NCBI GenBank assembly: GCA_012934845.2
Contig: WNNJ02000449.1
Span: 124,001-188,000 of the forward strand
Direction: 5' to 3'
DNA: 64,000 bases
Origin: Pomphorhynchus laevis
Lineage: Eukaryota; Acanthocephala; Palaeacanthocephala; Echinorhynchida; Pomphorhynchidae
Below, in pieces: positions 8,857 to 20,100 of the stretch. The first letter of the stretch is position 1. Each line of letters starts with the position of its first letter. Under the pieces are notes generated by a model. It did not search any database, was not told the DNA's origin, and saw only the letters and a program-made list of their open reading frames with translations. The position numbers and the translations under genes are program-made.

Positions 8857-9130
8857 TATACTTTGTATTAGAATAAGATACTAGATAGTTTTAGCAGAGG
8901 AAATACGTCCTTAACACGTATTTGGCCCCGCTGCTATGTTGGGTAGAGGAGTTAGGGCCCGAAACCTGATAGCATAGCAGTTCCTCCTGATGACCTCTAA
9001 TTCTTATTATTATACATCGTAGGTTATTTATTAGTCAATTCATAAAAATGACGTTTATTTTAAATTTTAATTTTAAATATAAACTTAATATATTGTAAAT
9101 AATATATTATGGATAGAATAATATATTATG
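8857..9130 (+). repeat. PLE 3' unit, best-preserved copy
   Basis: This follows the PLE stop codon directly. It carries AGAGGAAATACGTCCTTAAC, ACGTATTTGGCCCCGCTGC and CTGCTATG ... CATAGCAG, with CCCGAAACC between, then TTCCTCCTGATGACCTCT and an AT-rich tail (TTATTTATTAGTCAATTC). The arms CTGCTATG (8931-8938) and CATAGCAG (8973-8980) pair exactly, ATACGT/ACGTAT (8903-8908/8916-8921) pair exactly, and AGAGG/CCTCT close the outside. The unit always lies just after PLE C-terminal coding sequence, so I read it as the 3' untranslated or pseudo-LTR part. Copy at about 58083-58380. Confidence 0.65.
8896..8998 (+). ncRNA. Candidate hammerhead-like three-way junction (unproven)
   Basis: In circular order the cassette shows GAAA (8900-8903), a 6-bp stem-loop ATACGT/ACGTAT that would be stem III, and then an A-U-U cleavage-type triplet (8920-8922). 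An arm closed by CTGCTATG/CATAGCAG would be stem I, followed by CTGATGA (8987-8993) and CCTCT facing AGAG as stem II. Penelope-like elements are known to carry hammerhead ribozymes. Against it, the pairs next to the junction in stem I are poor, stem II needs a bulge, and the strands around CTGATGA could instead pair with TCATCAG in other copies. Relatives are at 10941-11043, 58145-58247 and 63601-63703. Confidence 0.25.
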
Positions 9131-10079
9131 GATAGAATATATATTATTTAATACATTGTCCGGTTTTTTAGTATATTTTTTAGTCAATTCGTAAAAATCA
9201 TGTTTATTTAAAATTTCAATTTTTTTTAACTTGATTTAAATTATAGAAAATCTAAAAACAATTATTAATTTTATTATTTAATTATTAAATTTTGATTTAA
9301 CATTATTATGTTTTGTTTATTTTATAATTATATTAAATACGTTTACTCAGTTAGCTGATTTGTTTCCCATCATATGAGAAATATTAATTCAATTTAAAAT
9401 CCCCACATGAGAATATCTCCCTTTAGATACAAAATTTTGTCGCAATATATAGACTCAAAATATCTTGAAAAATATAATGAGTTCGATAAGCTCCATGTTT
9501 ATGGATAGAATATATATTATTTAATTTTCAGCTCTAACAGCTTGCTTAAATTCATTAAAGATGATAACAAACAATAAATCACATTTATTTATTAAATTAA
9601 TATATAAATACAAAAATTATATTTATATTTTAATCGTCAATTTACTTAGTTACATTTCACGCCATTTTTAGATGTTTTTGTTTCCTGTTTTTGGTTAGTG
9701 ATTAAAACACTTTCGTTAATGTAATTAAGATACTTTTTCAAATATTCAAAATTTAAATGCTTATACTTTTTGAATGATTATGACTTTGTATGTAATAATT
9801 TATGCATATTTTGATTATAATAATTTCCTAAATATGCGATGTTGTATATAAAATATATTTTCTTTTATATTCTTTTATTCTATTATTGCTTTTATGGTTC
9901 TTATTTAATTATTAAATTCTTATTCTGATACAACGTCTGTTATTTATTAGTCAATTCATAAAAATGACGTTTATTTTAAATTTTTATTTTAAAATTTTTT
10001 ACTTAATATATTGTAAATTATTTATTAGTTTATAAAAATAAATTATTTAAAATATTAAGGGATCGAAGACTGATACCAT
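9131..10079. other. AT-rich interval with repeat debris
   Basis: No gene seen. It contains pieces of the PLE 3' tail (GTCAATTCATAAAAATGACG near 9950-9970) and a recurring AAATACG(T)AGACTCAGTTAGC motif near 9335-9360 that also occurs near 11620 and 10450. The A' counterpart is 58381-59335. Confidence 0.6.
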
Positions 10080-10208
10080 AGAAGTTCCTTCTGATGATCA
10101 ATCAGAAGGAACTTCTGAAGTTCCTTCTGATTCAGAAGGAACTTCTGAATCAGAAGTTCCTTCTGAATGGAAAGTTCCTTCTTTCCATCAGAAGCTTCTT
10201 CTGATGGA
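10080..10208. repeat. Cluster of nested fold-back palindromes
   Basis: AGAAGTTCCTTCTGAT pairs with ATCAGAAGGAACTTCT across GATCA, then GAAGTTCCTTCTGA with TCAGAAGGAACTTC. The same arm is repeated again, and TCCATCAGAAG pairs with CTTCTGATGGA across CTT. The starting arm is the PLE 3' unit sequence (compare 11428-11450), so the cluster looks like successive snap-back copying of one arm. Conserved at 59336-59464. Confidence 0.9.
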
Positions 10209-10864
10209 AACAAAATTATAAAATTAAATTAAAATATCATTTATTTGTATTTAAGATAAATAAAGATATTTATTATTATTCTTATAATTTAATTATTTAT
10301 TATTCAATTATTTAAATTTTAATTAGCATCATTTTTAATTCATAATTATTTGTTTAATTATTAGTATTTTTAACGTTTAATTTAGCTTTAATCTTTTATT
10401 TAATTTATTTTTTGTTTATTTAGCATTTTTTATTTATAAATAATAAAAAATACATAGACTCAGATTTTTGATATATTTTGTTCTACTTACAAGTTATTAT
10501 TGACCAGTGAACTTTGTTTTAAATATATAAATAAATATATTTTTCTTTAATATATAACTAAGAAATAATTATGCATTATCTAACTTTTTCTTTAGGATAT
10601 TTAAAGTTGATGTAAATTATAAAATCTTATAATTTATAAAAAAATTATGGAAACAAAATTATAAAATTAAATTAAAATTATTATATTTTAATAATTTTAT
10701 ATTAAATTTATATATTTAAATATAAATATATTTATATTTAAATTTAATATTTAAATATTCAATATTTTATATTTATATTTATATTTAAATTAAATATATT
10801 TATATTATATTTTTATATTTAAATTTATATCAAAATAATCATTAAAAATAAATTTAAACAATTA
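10209..10864. other. AT-rich spacer; empty LINE target site
   Basis: Strongly AT-rich, with a TATATTTAAATATAAA-type low-complexity stretch at about 10680-10830, where A' is 6 bp shorter. No gene. Positions 10291-10300 (AATTATTTAT) are the undisturbed target site of the LINE inserted in A'. Confidence 0.75.
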
Positions 10865-11600
10865 AGCGAAAAAATTTATGAATGGATAATAAATAATATA
10901 CTTTGTATTAGAATAATATACTTGATAATCAAATTTCATCAGAGGAAATACGTCATTAGCATTTATTCGGCCCCGCTGCTATGCTTGGTCGAGGAATAGG
11001 GAACAAAACCTAATAACTTAGCAGTTCCCCCTGATGACCTCTAATCCTCCTTATTCTGATACATCGTATATTATTTATTAGTCAATTCATAATAATTTAT
11101 TTTTATTTTAAATTTTAAATATAAACTTAATATATCGTAAATTATTTATTAGTTTATAACTATGAATTGTATAAAAAACTGATACCATAAAAGTTCCTTC
11201 TGATTAAATCTAATCTGATAACGTTGCAGTTTCTCTTGATGACCTCTAATCCTTATTCTTATACATCGTATATTATTTATTAGTCAATTCATAATAATTT
11301 ATTTTTATTTTTAATTTCAATTTTAAATATAAACTTAATATATCGTAAATTATTTATTAGTTTATAAATATAAATTCAATTACATATTAAAACCCATTTA
11401 AGGCGAGGAATATGGATCGAAAAATGATACCATAGAAGTTCCTTCTGATGACCTCTAATCCTTATTCTGATGCATCGTATGTTATTTATTAGTCAATTTA
11501 TAAGAATTGACTTTAATTTTAAATTTTAGCTTGATATAAATATAAATTGTCTAAAATCATATATAATTATTTATTATTTATAATTTGTTTTGTAATTTTT
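10865..11600 (+). repeat. Three head-to-tail PLE 3' units
   Basis: Units at about 10865-11160, 11165-11375 and 11395-11600. Each has the TTCC(C/T)(C/T)CTGATGACCTCTAA core or a variant (the middle one reads CTTGATGACC) followed by the GTCAATTCATAA tail. The first is fullest and is preceded by worn PLE C-terminal sequence (KFKQLSEKIYEWIINN-like reading). Tandem, 5'-truncated arrangement is usual for Penelope-like elements. The matching part of A' is 63525-64000, cut by the window end. Confidence 0.65.
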
Positions 11601-11684
11601 CAGTTTATATTTAATTTAAAATACGTAGATTCTGTTATCTGAACTGATTTGTAACCATTGATTTATTTTTGATTTTGTTTTAGC

Positions 11685-11855
11685 ATTATAATCAACCCAG
11701 TACGGCTTAATAATGAAAAATCAATAACGGATAACGAGAAAGATAAGATTATGAACTTTTATTCGAATATTTGGAAAATAAACCAAATGCTTGAAGACAG
11801 TCCTCACATAAATGTAAAAATAGTGGGCTACAATTTTAAAATCGAAGAAATTTAA
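11685..11855 (+). other. Possible exon, unrecognised (weak)
   Basis: A 56-codon open stretch follows a good-looking acceptor (TTTTGTTTTAG ending at 11683) and ends at TAA. It includes NPVRLNNEKSITDNEKDKIM and FYSNIWKINQMLEDSPHINV, and has a balanced, polar composition unlike the Ile/Lys/Asn-only products of chance frames nearby. I know no family that fits. It lies just outside the part of A that is seen twice. Confidence 0.25.
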
Positions 11856-12199
11856 TAAAGTTGCAAATAACAAACTAAATTACCTTTGTCAAATTAAGTG
11901 AATAATTATCAATTAGAAATTATTATTTTAAAATCTAAAGATGTTATCTACAACATGTTTCCACGGTTGATCCTCAAAAAGAATATAGATATATTATATC
12001 GGAAGTTGGTGAAATCAGTCAAAATTAAAATGTAGAATACGACTCTTATCGAATCAGGATCTAAGAGTGGAAATAGCTAGTTTAAAATCTAGAAATAATG
12101 CAATTTAAAGAATGCCACGGGTTTATAAAACATGAATATTTCTAAAATGTTAATTTCAGAAAAAATTCAGAAATATGTAAAAAAGAAATATCAACATTT
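11856..12199. other. Spacer before the satellite
   Basis: AT-rich, no gene seen. Toward 12200 short GATTAGAAG and GTGATTAG pieces begin to appear, which are the first worn satellite-like units. Confidence 0.6.
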
Positions 12200-12605
12200 C
12201 AAAAAACTTCTTTCGTCGGTAAAAGTGATTAGTAGAATAGAAGAATTGATTAGAAGTGATTAGAAGAATATTCAGAAGACGAAATCAGTAGTGGTAAACG
12301 TAGGCGGGATCAAAAACAGTGATAAGTAGACCAGATAAGTAGCATCTATTAATCTGTAGATGTTATAAGGAGTTGTGAATAGTATCGTGTTTAGAAGATG
12401 TGATTGGTGACTATGATTAGAAGCCAAAATCAGAAGCTGTCAACATTAGCTGTCAAGAAGACCTTGATTAAAAACCGTAAAAGTAGCAGTGATCAATATC
12501 TTTGATAATAAGAAGTAAAAGTAGTGTGATCAGAACCATTGATCAGGAACCTGATCAGAACGGTGATTGGCAGGCGTGATCAGACTAGTTATTTAAATCG
12601 ATGAT
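12200..12605 (+). repeat. Degenerate left edge of the satellite
   Basis: Pieces such as AGTGATTAGTAG, GATAAGTAGACC, AGTAGCAGTGATCA and GGCGTGATCAG appear with irregular spacing and AT-rich interruptions. Phase becomes regular near 12600. This graded edge contrasts with the sharp right end at 50964 and is what an old, non-homogenised array border looks like. Confidence 0.75.
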
Positions 12606-13829
12606 AAGTGGTCGTGACTAGTAGACGTGATAAGTAGCCGTGATCAGTAGCCGTGATCAGTAGCCGTGATCAGTAGCCGTGATCAGTAGCCGTGATCAGT
12701 AGCCGTGATCAGTAGCCGTGATCAGTAGCCGTGATCAGTAGCCGTGATCAGTAGCCGTGATCAGTAGCCGTGATCAGTAGTCGCGATCAGTAGCCGTGCT
12801 CAGTAGCTGCGATCAGTAGATGTGACCAGTATACCGTGCCAGTTCTGTAATCACTAGCTGTAATCAGCATCTGAATTCGGTAGCTGCAATCATTAGTTGT
12901 AATCAGTAGCGGGATAATAAGCTATTGTTGGTTGCCACAAAAAAACTTCAGATAAATTGAGTAATGATCATTAGTAGCCGGTATCAGATGCTGCGATCAG
13001 GATACTGATCAGTAGCCGTTATCAGTAGCCGTTATCAGTAGCCGTGATCAGTAACCGTAAGCAGAGGTCGTGATCAGTATCCGTGATCAGTTGCTGAGAT
13101 CAGTTATATTAATCATTAGCCGTGATCCGTATCCGTGTTCAGTAGCTGTGATATTTAGCGGTGACAAGTCCTGTTATCAGCAGTAACCGTGATTAGTAGC
13201 CGTTATCATAAACCGTTATAAGTTTCCGTGATCAGTAGCAGTGAAAAGTAGACGTGATCAGTAGTTGTGATCAGTAGACGTGATCAGTTACCGTGATTAA
13301 TAGCCATGATCAGTAGCCTTAATCATTATCCGTGATCAGTAGTTGTGATAAGTGGCAAAGATCAGCAGCCGTGATTAGTAGCCGTGATTAGTAGCCGTGA
13401 TCAGTAGCCGTGATCAGTAGAGTTGAATAGTAGCCTTGATCAGTATACGTGATCAGTAGCTTTTATCAGTAACCGTATTAGTATCCGTAATCATAAACCG
13501 TGATAAGTTGCCGTGATCAGTAGCCGTGATAAGTAGCCGAGATCAGTAGTTTTGAGCAGTAGCAGTGATAAGTAGCCGTGATCAGTAGTTGTGATCAGTA
13601 GACGTGATCAATAATGTGATCAGTAGCCATGATCAATAGCCACGATCAGTAGCCGTGATCAGTAGCCTTGATCAGTATCCGTGATCAGTAGTTGTGATCA
13701 GTGGCAATGATCAGCACCCGTGATCAGTGGCGTTATCAGTAGACGTGATCATTAACCGTAATCAGTAGCAATAATTAATAGCGGTGATCAGTAGCGGTGA
13801 TACGTTGCCGCTCACAGTAGCCGTGATAC

Positions 13830-13907
13830 GACGCCGTGATCAGACGCCGTGATCAGACGCCGTGATCAGACGCCGTGATCAGACGCCGTGATCAGACGCC
13901 GTGATCA
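13830..13907 (+). repeat. Local run of a variant monomer, GACGCCGTGATCA x 6
   Basis: Six consecutive monomers carry GACG instead of GTAG, next to a long perfect run (about 13918-14165). I did not notice this variant in tandem elsewhere. It records one recent, very local amplification. Confidence 0.85.
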
Positions 13908-14169
13908 GTAGCGTGATCAGTAGCCGTGATCAGTAGCCGTGATCAGTAGCCGTGATCAGTAGCCGTGATCAGTAGCCGTGATCAGTAGCCGTGATCAGTA
14001 GCCGTGATCAGTAGCCGTGATCAGTAGCCGTGATCAGTAGCCGTGATCAGTAGCCGTGATCAGTAGCCGTGATCAGTAGCCGTGATCAGTAGCCGTGATC
14101 AGTAGCCGTGATCAGTAGCCGTGATCAGTAGCCATGATCAGTAGCCGTGATCAGTAGCCGTGATCAGTA

Positions 14170-17100
14170 TCTGTGATTAGTTTTCGCTTTAAGTAATCGC
14201 GATTAGTCGTCGTCATTAGTAGCAATTATTAGTAGCCGTAATCAGTTGAGCCGTGATCAATTTTTGTGATCAGTAGCCGTGATCAGTAGCCGTAACTAGT
14301 GCCCGTGATTAAAAGTCGCGATCCTTAACCGTGATTAGTAGCCGTGATCAGTAGCCGTGATCAGTAGCCGTGACCTGTAACCGTGATTAGAAGCGGTAAT
14401 CAGTAGCTGTGATCAGTAGCCGTGATAAGAAGCCGTGTTTAGTAACCGTGATAATTGCCTGGGATTATTAATCGTTATCCTTGACCCTGAATAGTGGCCA
14501 TGATCAGTAACGGTGAACAATAGTCGTGATCAGTAGCCGTGATCAGTAGCCATGATCAGTAGCCGTTGTTAGTAGCCGTGATTGGTGCTTTGATTAGTGA
14601 TCGTGTTTCTTACCCGTTATTTATAGCTGTGATCAGTAGATGTGATAAATAGCTGTGATCAGTAGCCGTGATTGGTAGCCGTGATCAGTAGCCGTGATCT
14701 GTAGCAGTGATCAGTAGCCGTGATCTGTAGCAGTGATCAGTAGCCGTGATCAGTAGCTGGGATCAGTAGAAGTGATTTGTAGCCGTTATTAGAAGCTGCG
14801 ATCAGTAGCCGTGATCAGTAAACGTGATCAGTAGCCGTGATCAGTAAACGTGATCAGTAGCTGTGATCAGAAGCCATGAGAAGTAGCAGTATTCAGTAGA
14901 GGTCATCAATAGCCAAGATCAGTTACTGTGATCAGTAGCCGTGATCATAGCCGCGATAAGTAACCGTGATCAGTATCCGTATTAGTATATGTAAACAATA
15001 GCGGTGATCAGAAGTTGTAATCAGTGGCCGTAATCAGTGACTGTGATCAGTGGCAGTGATCAGTAGCCGTGATCAGTAGCTGTGATAAGTAGAGGTGATC
15101 AGTGCCTGTGATCAGTAGTCATGATCCTTAGTTTTGAGTTATAGCAGTGATCAGTAGCCGTGACAAGTTACTGTTGTTAGTAGCTTCGAAAAGTAGCCTG
15201 ATTAGAAGGCAAGATCAGTAACCGTGATCAGTAGCCGTGATCAGTATACGTGATCTTTAGCCGTGATCAGTAACGGTGATCAGTAGACGTAATCAGCATC
15301 CGTCATCAGTAGCCGTGATCAGTAGACGTGATCTGTAGCAGTGATCAGTTACTTTATCATTAGCCGTTTCAGTAGCCGTAATCAGTAGCCGTGAATAGAA
15401 GCCGTGATCAGTAGACGTGATCATTTGCCGTTATATTTGCCTGTAAATAGTAGCCGTGTTCTGTAGCAGTGATCAGTAAATATAATCAGTAGCGGTGATC
15501 AGTACCAGAGATCGACAGCTGTTATCAGTAGCGTGATCTGTAGCCTTAATAAATAGCCGTGATTAGTAACGTAATTAGTTGCCGCTTTCTGTAATGATAA
15601 TCAGTCGTCATTTATTGCGGTTATTAGTAGCCGTGAACAGTTGACGCGATCATTAAACGTGATCTGTAGCCGTGAACAGTAGTTGTGATAAATAGCCGTC
15701 ATAATAAATCGTGAAAATTAGCCGTGATTAGTAGCCCGTTCAGTAGCTGTGATCAGTAGCCCTGAAAAGTAGCCGTTGTCAGTCGCCGTAATCAGTAGTC
15801 GTGATCAGTAGCTGTGATCAGTAGCCGTGATCAGTAGCCGTGATCAAAAGCGGTGATCAGTAACCGTATCAGAGTATGTGATCAATAGCAGTGATTAGGA
15901 GCGGTGATCAGTACCCGTTATCAAAAACTGTTATAAGTAGCTTACTCAATAGCACTGATTAGTTGCCGTTTTCAGAAGCCCTGGTCAGTAGCCGTGGTCA
16001 GTGGCCGTGATCAGTAGCCTTGATCACTAGTTGTGAAAAGTAGCCGGGATCAGTAGCAACAATCAGTAGCCGTGATCCGTAGCCGCTATCAGAACGGGGG
16101 ATTAGTAGCCGTAATCAGTTGATGTGATCAGTAGCCGTGATATGTAGCCTTTATCAGTAGCCGTGATCAGTAGCGGTGATGAGTAGCCGTGATCAGTAGC
16201 CTGATCAATAGTTGCGATCAACAGCCGTGATCATAGACGTTTTCAGTTACCGTGATCAGTAGCCGTACAAGTATATGTGATTATTAGCCGTGATTAGCAG
16301 CCGTGATGAGTAGTTTGTAGCCGTGATCAGTAGTTGTGATCAGTAGCCGTGATCAGTAGCCGTGATCAGTAGCCGTGATCAGTAGCCGTGATCAGTAGCT
16401 GTGATCAGTAGCTGTGATCAGTAGCTGTGATCAGTAGCCGTGATCAGTAGTTGTGATAAGTAGCCGTGATCGGTAGCCGTGATCAGTATCCGCTATCAGT
16501 TGCCGTGAACAGAAGCCTTGATCAGTAGTCGTGATTAGTAGCCGTGATCAGCAGCCGTAATTAGTAGCCGTAATTAGTAGCAGTAATAAGTAGCAGTGGT
16601 CAAAAGCCGTAATCATTTACCGTGATCAGTAGCCGTGATTAGTAGCTGTGATTAGTTGTAGTGATAAGAAGCCTTGATCTTAGACGGATCAGTAGCCGTA
16701 TCAGTATATGTGATCATTAGCCGTAATAAATAGCCGATGCTCACTACTCGGGAACAAAAGCCGTTATCAGTAAATGTGATCAGTAGCCGTGATCAGTAGC
16801 CGTGATCAGTAGCCGTGTTCAGTATCCGTAATCAGTAGCCTTAATAGGTAGCCGTGATCAGTTGCCCTGGTCAGTAGCCTTTTCAGTAGCCGTTATCAGT
16901 AGCGGTGATCAGTTGACGTGTTTAGTTGCCGTGATAAGTAGCTGCGATGAATTGCCGTTTCAGTAGACGTTATCAATAGCCGCGATCAAAAGCTGTGATC
17001 ATCGACGTGTTCAGTTGATGTGTTCAGTCGCCATATCAGTATATGTGATCAGTAACAGTGATAAGTAGCCGTGATCAGTAGCCGAGATCAGTAGCCGTGA

Positions 17101-20100
17101 TCAGTAGCCGTGATCGGAAGCCGTTTTCAGTAGTTGTTATCAGTACTCGTTGTCAGTACCAGTGATCAGTGCTTGTTATTAGTTGTCGTGATCTTTAGCC
17201 GTGATTAGGAGCTGTGATCAGTAGATGTGATCAATAGCTGTGATTAGTAGCCGTAATAACTGACCGTGATCTGTAGCCGTGATCAGTAGCCGTGATCAGT
17301 AGCTGTGATCGGTAGCCGTGATCAGTAGCTGTGATTAGTAGCCGTGATTAGTAGCCGTGATCAATAGCCGTGATCAGTAGGTGTGATTAGTAGCTGGGAT
17401 CAGTAGCCGTGTTCAGTAGCCGTAATCAATAGCTGCGAGCAATAGCCGTGAACAGTAGCCCTGATTAGTAGCCGTGATTAGTAGCCGTGATTAGTAGCCG
17501 TGATTAGTAGGCGTGATCAGTAGCCGTGATTAACAGCCGTGATCAGTAGCCGTGATCAGTAGCCGTGATCAGTAGCCGTGATCAGTAGCCGTGATCAGTA
17601 GCAGTAATCAGTAGCCGTGGTCAATAGACGTGATAATTTACCGTGATCAGTAGCCGTGATTAGTAGCTGTGATCAGTAGCCGTGATAAGTAGTTGTGATC
17701 AGTAGCCGTGATCAGTAGACGTGATTGGTAGCGGTGATCAATAGCGGTGATCAGTAGACGTGATTGGTAGCGGTGATCAATAGCCGTGTTCAGTAGTCGT
17801 AATCAATAGCTGCGATCAATAGCCGTGATCATAGACGTTTTTAGTTGCGTGATTAGTAGCCGTATTAGTATATGTGATTAGTAGCTGTGATCAGTAGCCC
17901 TGAACAGTGGCCGTGATCAGTCGTTGTTATCAATAGCCGTTGTAGGTATCTGTGATCAGTAGCTGTGATCATTATCCTTGATCAGTTGGCGTGTTCGATA
18001 GCGGTAATCAGTAGCCTTGATACGTAGCCGTAATCAGTATCCGTGATTAGTTTACGCTCTAAGTAATCGTGATCGGTCGTCGTCTTTAGTAACAATTTTT
18101 AGTAGCCGTGATCAGATGAGCCGTGATCAATTTTTGTGATCAGTAGCCGTGATCAGTAGCCGTAAGTAGTGCCTGTGATTAGAAGTCGCGATCCTTAACC
18201 GTGATTAGTAGCAGTGATCAGTAGCCGTGAGCAGTAGCCGTGATCAGTAGCCGTGATCAGTAGCCGTGACCTGTAAACGTGATTAGAAGCGGTAATCAGT
18301 AGTTGCGATCAGTAGCCGTGATCAATATCGGGGATTAGTAGCCGTGATCAGTAGGCGTAGTCAGTAGCCGTAATCAGTACCCGTGATCAAGTGCAGTCAT
18401 CAGGAGACGTGATCAGTAGCCGTGATCAGTAGCAGTGATCAGTTGCAGTGAACAGTAGCCGTGATAGAAGCCGTGATCAGTAGCCGTGATCAGTAGCTGT
18501 AATCAGAGGCCGTGATCAGTAGCCGTGATCAGTAGTCGTGATCATTAGCCGTGATCAGTAGCAGTGATCACTTGCAGTGATCAGTAGCTGTGATCAGTTG
18601 CAGTGATCAGTAGCTTAGATCAGTTGCAGTGATCAGTAGTTGCGATCAGTAGCCGTGATCAGTAGTCGTGATCAGTAGCAATGATCAGCAGCCTTGATCG
18701 GTAGTCGTGATCAGTAGCCGTGATCAGTAGCCGTTGTCAGTACACGTTGTCAGTACTCGTGATTAGTGCTTGTAATTAGTAGTCGTGTTCCTTAGCCGTG
18801 ATTAGTAGCTGTGATAAGTAGATGAGATCAATAGCGGATTTCAGTAACCGTAATCAGTAGCCGTGATCAGTAGCCGTTATCAGTAGCCTTGATCAGTAGC
18901 CGTGATTAGTAGTTGTGATAAGTAGCCGTTATCAGTAGTTCTAATCAGTAGCCGTGATCAGTAACCGTGATCAGTAGCCGTTATCAGTTGCCGAAATCAG
19001 TAGCCGTAGTCAGTAGCCGTGGTCGGTTTGAGAGATCATTACCCGTAATCAGAAGCCATGAGAAGTAGCAGTATTCAGTAGAGGTCATCAATAGCCGTAA
19101 TCAGTTACTGTGATCAGTAGCCGTGATCATAGACGCGATCAGTAGCCGTAATAAGTATCCGTATTAGTACATGTGATCAGTAGCGGTAATCAGTGGCCGT
19201 AATCAGTGACTGTGATCAGTTGCAGTGATCAGTAGCCGTGATCAGTAGCTGTGATAAGTAGAGGTGATCAGTGTCTGTGATTAGTAGTCATGATCCTTAG
19301 TTTTTCGTTATAGCAGTGATCAGTAGCCGTGACAAGTGACTGTTGTTAGTAGCTTCAAAAAGTAGCCTGATCAGAAGGCAAGATCAGTAGCCGTGATCAG
19401 TAGCCGTGATCAGTATCCGTGATCAGTAGACGTGATCTTTAGCCGTGATCAGTAACGGTGATCAGTAGACGTAATCAGCATCCGTTATCAGTAGCCGTGA
19501 TCAGTAGACGTGATCTGTAGCCGTGATCAGTAACTTTGATCATTAGCCGTTATCAGTAGCCGTAATCAGTAGCCGTGAATAGAAGCCGTGATCAGTAGAC
19601 GTTATCAGTTGCCGTTATCATTGCCTGTAAATAGTAGCCGTGTTCTGTAGCAGTGATCAGTAAATGTGATCAGTAGCGGAAATCAGTACCAGAGATCCAC
19701 AGCTGTTATCAGTAGCGTGATCTGTAGCCTTGATAAATAGCCGAGATTAGTAACCGTAATTAGTTGCCGCTTTCAGTAATGATAATCAGTCGTCATTTAT
19801 TGCAGTAATCAGTAGCCGTGAACAGTTGACGCGATCATTAAACGTAATCAGTAGCCGTGAACAGTAGTTGTGATAAATAGCCATCATAATTAATCGTGAT
19901 AATTAGCCGTGATTAGTAGCCCGTTCAGTAGATTTGATCAGTAGCCCTGAAAAGTAGCCGTTGTCAATCGCCGTAATCAGTAGTCGTGATCAGTAGCTGT
20001 GATCAGTAGCCGTAATTAGAAGCCGTGATCTGTAGCCGTGATCAGTAGCCGTGATCAATAGCGACGATCAGTAGCCGTATCAGAGTATGTGATCAATAGC

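Larger units (their letters stand above)
1818..11340 (+). repeat. Segment A: left copy of the large direct duplication
   Basis: From 1818 the sequence recurs at 50965 onward in the same orientation. The offset is 49,147 up to about 6.4 kb, 49,177 near 7 kb, 48,903 near 8.5 kb and 52,660 at the right end. The shifts are explained by a few indels and the LINE insertion in the right copy. Between 1818 and about 6400 I saw only isolated substitutions (for example in the repeat near 4558 and at 6119). The left limit lies in an A-run (1817-1824). The right limit is not reached, because the window ends inside the second copy. Confidence 0.95.
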
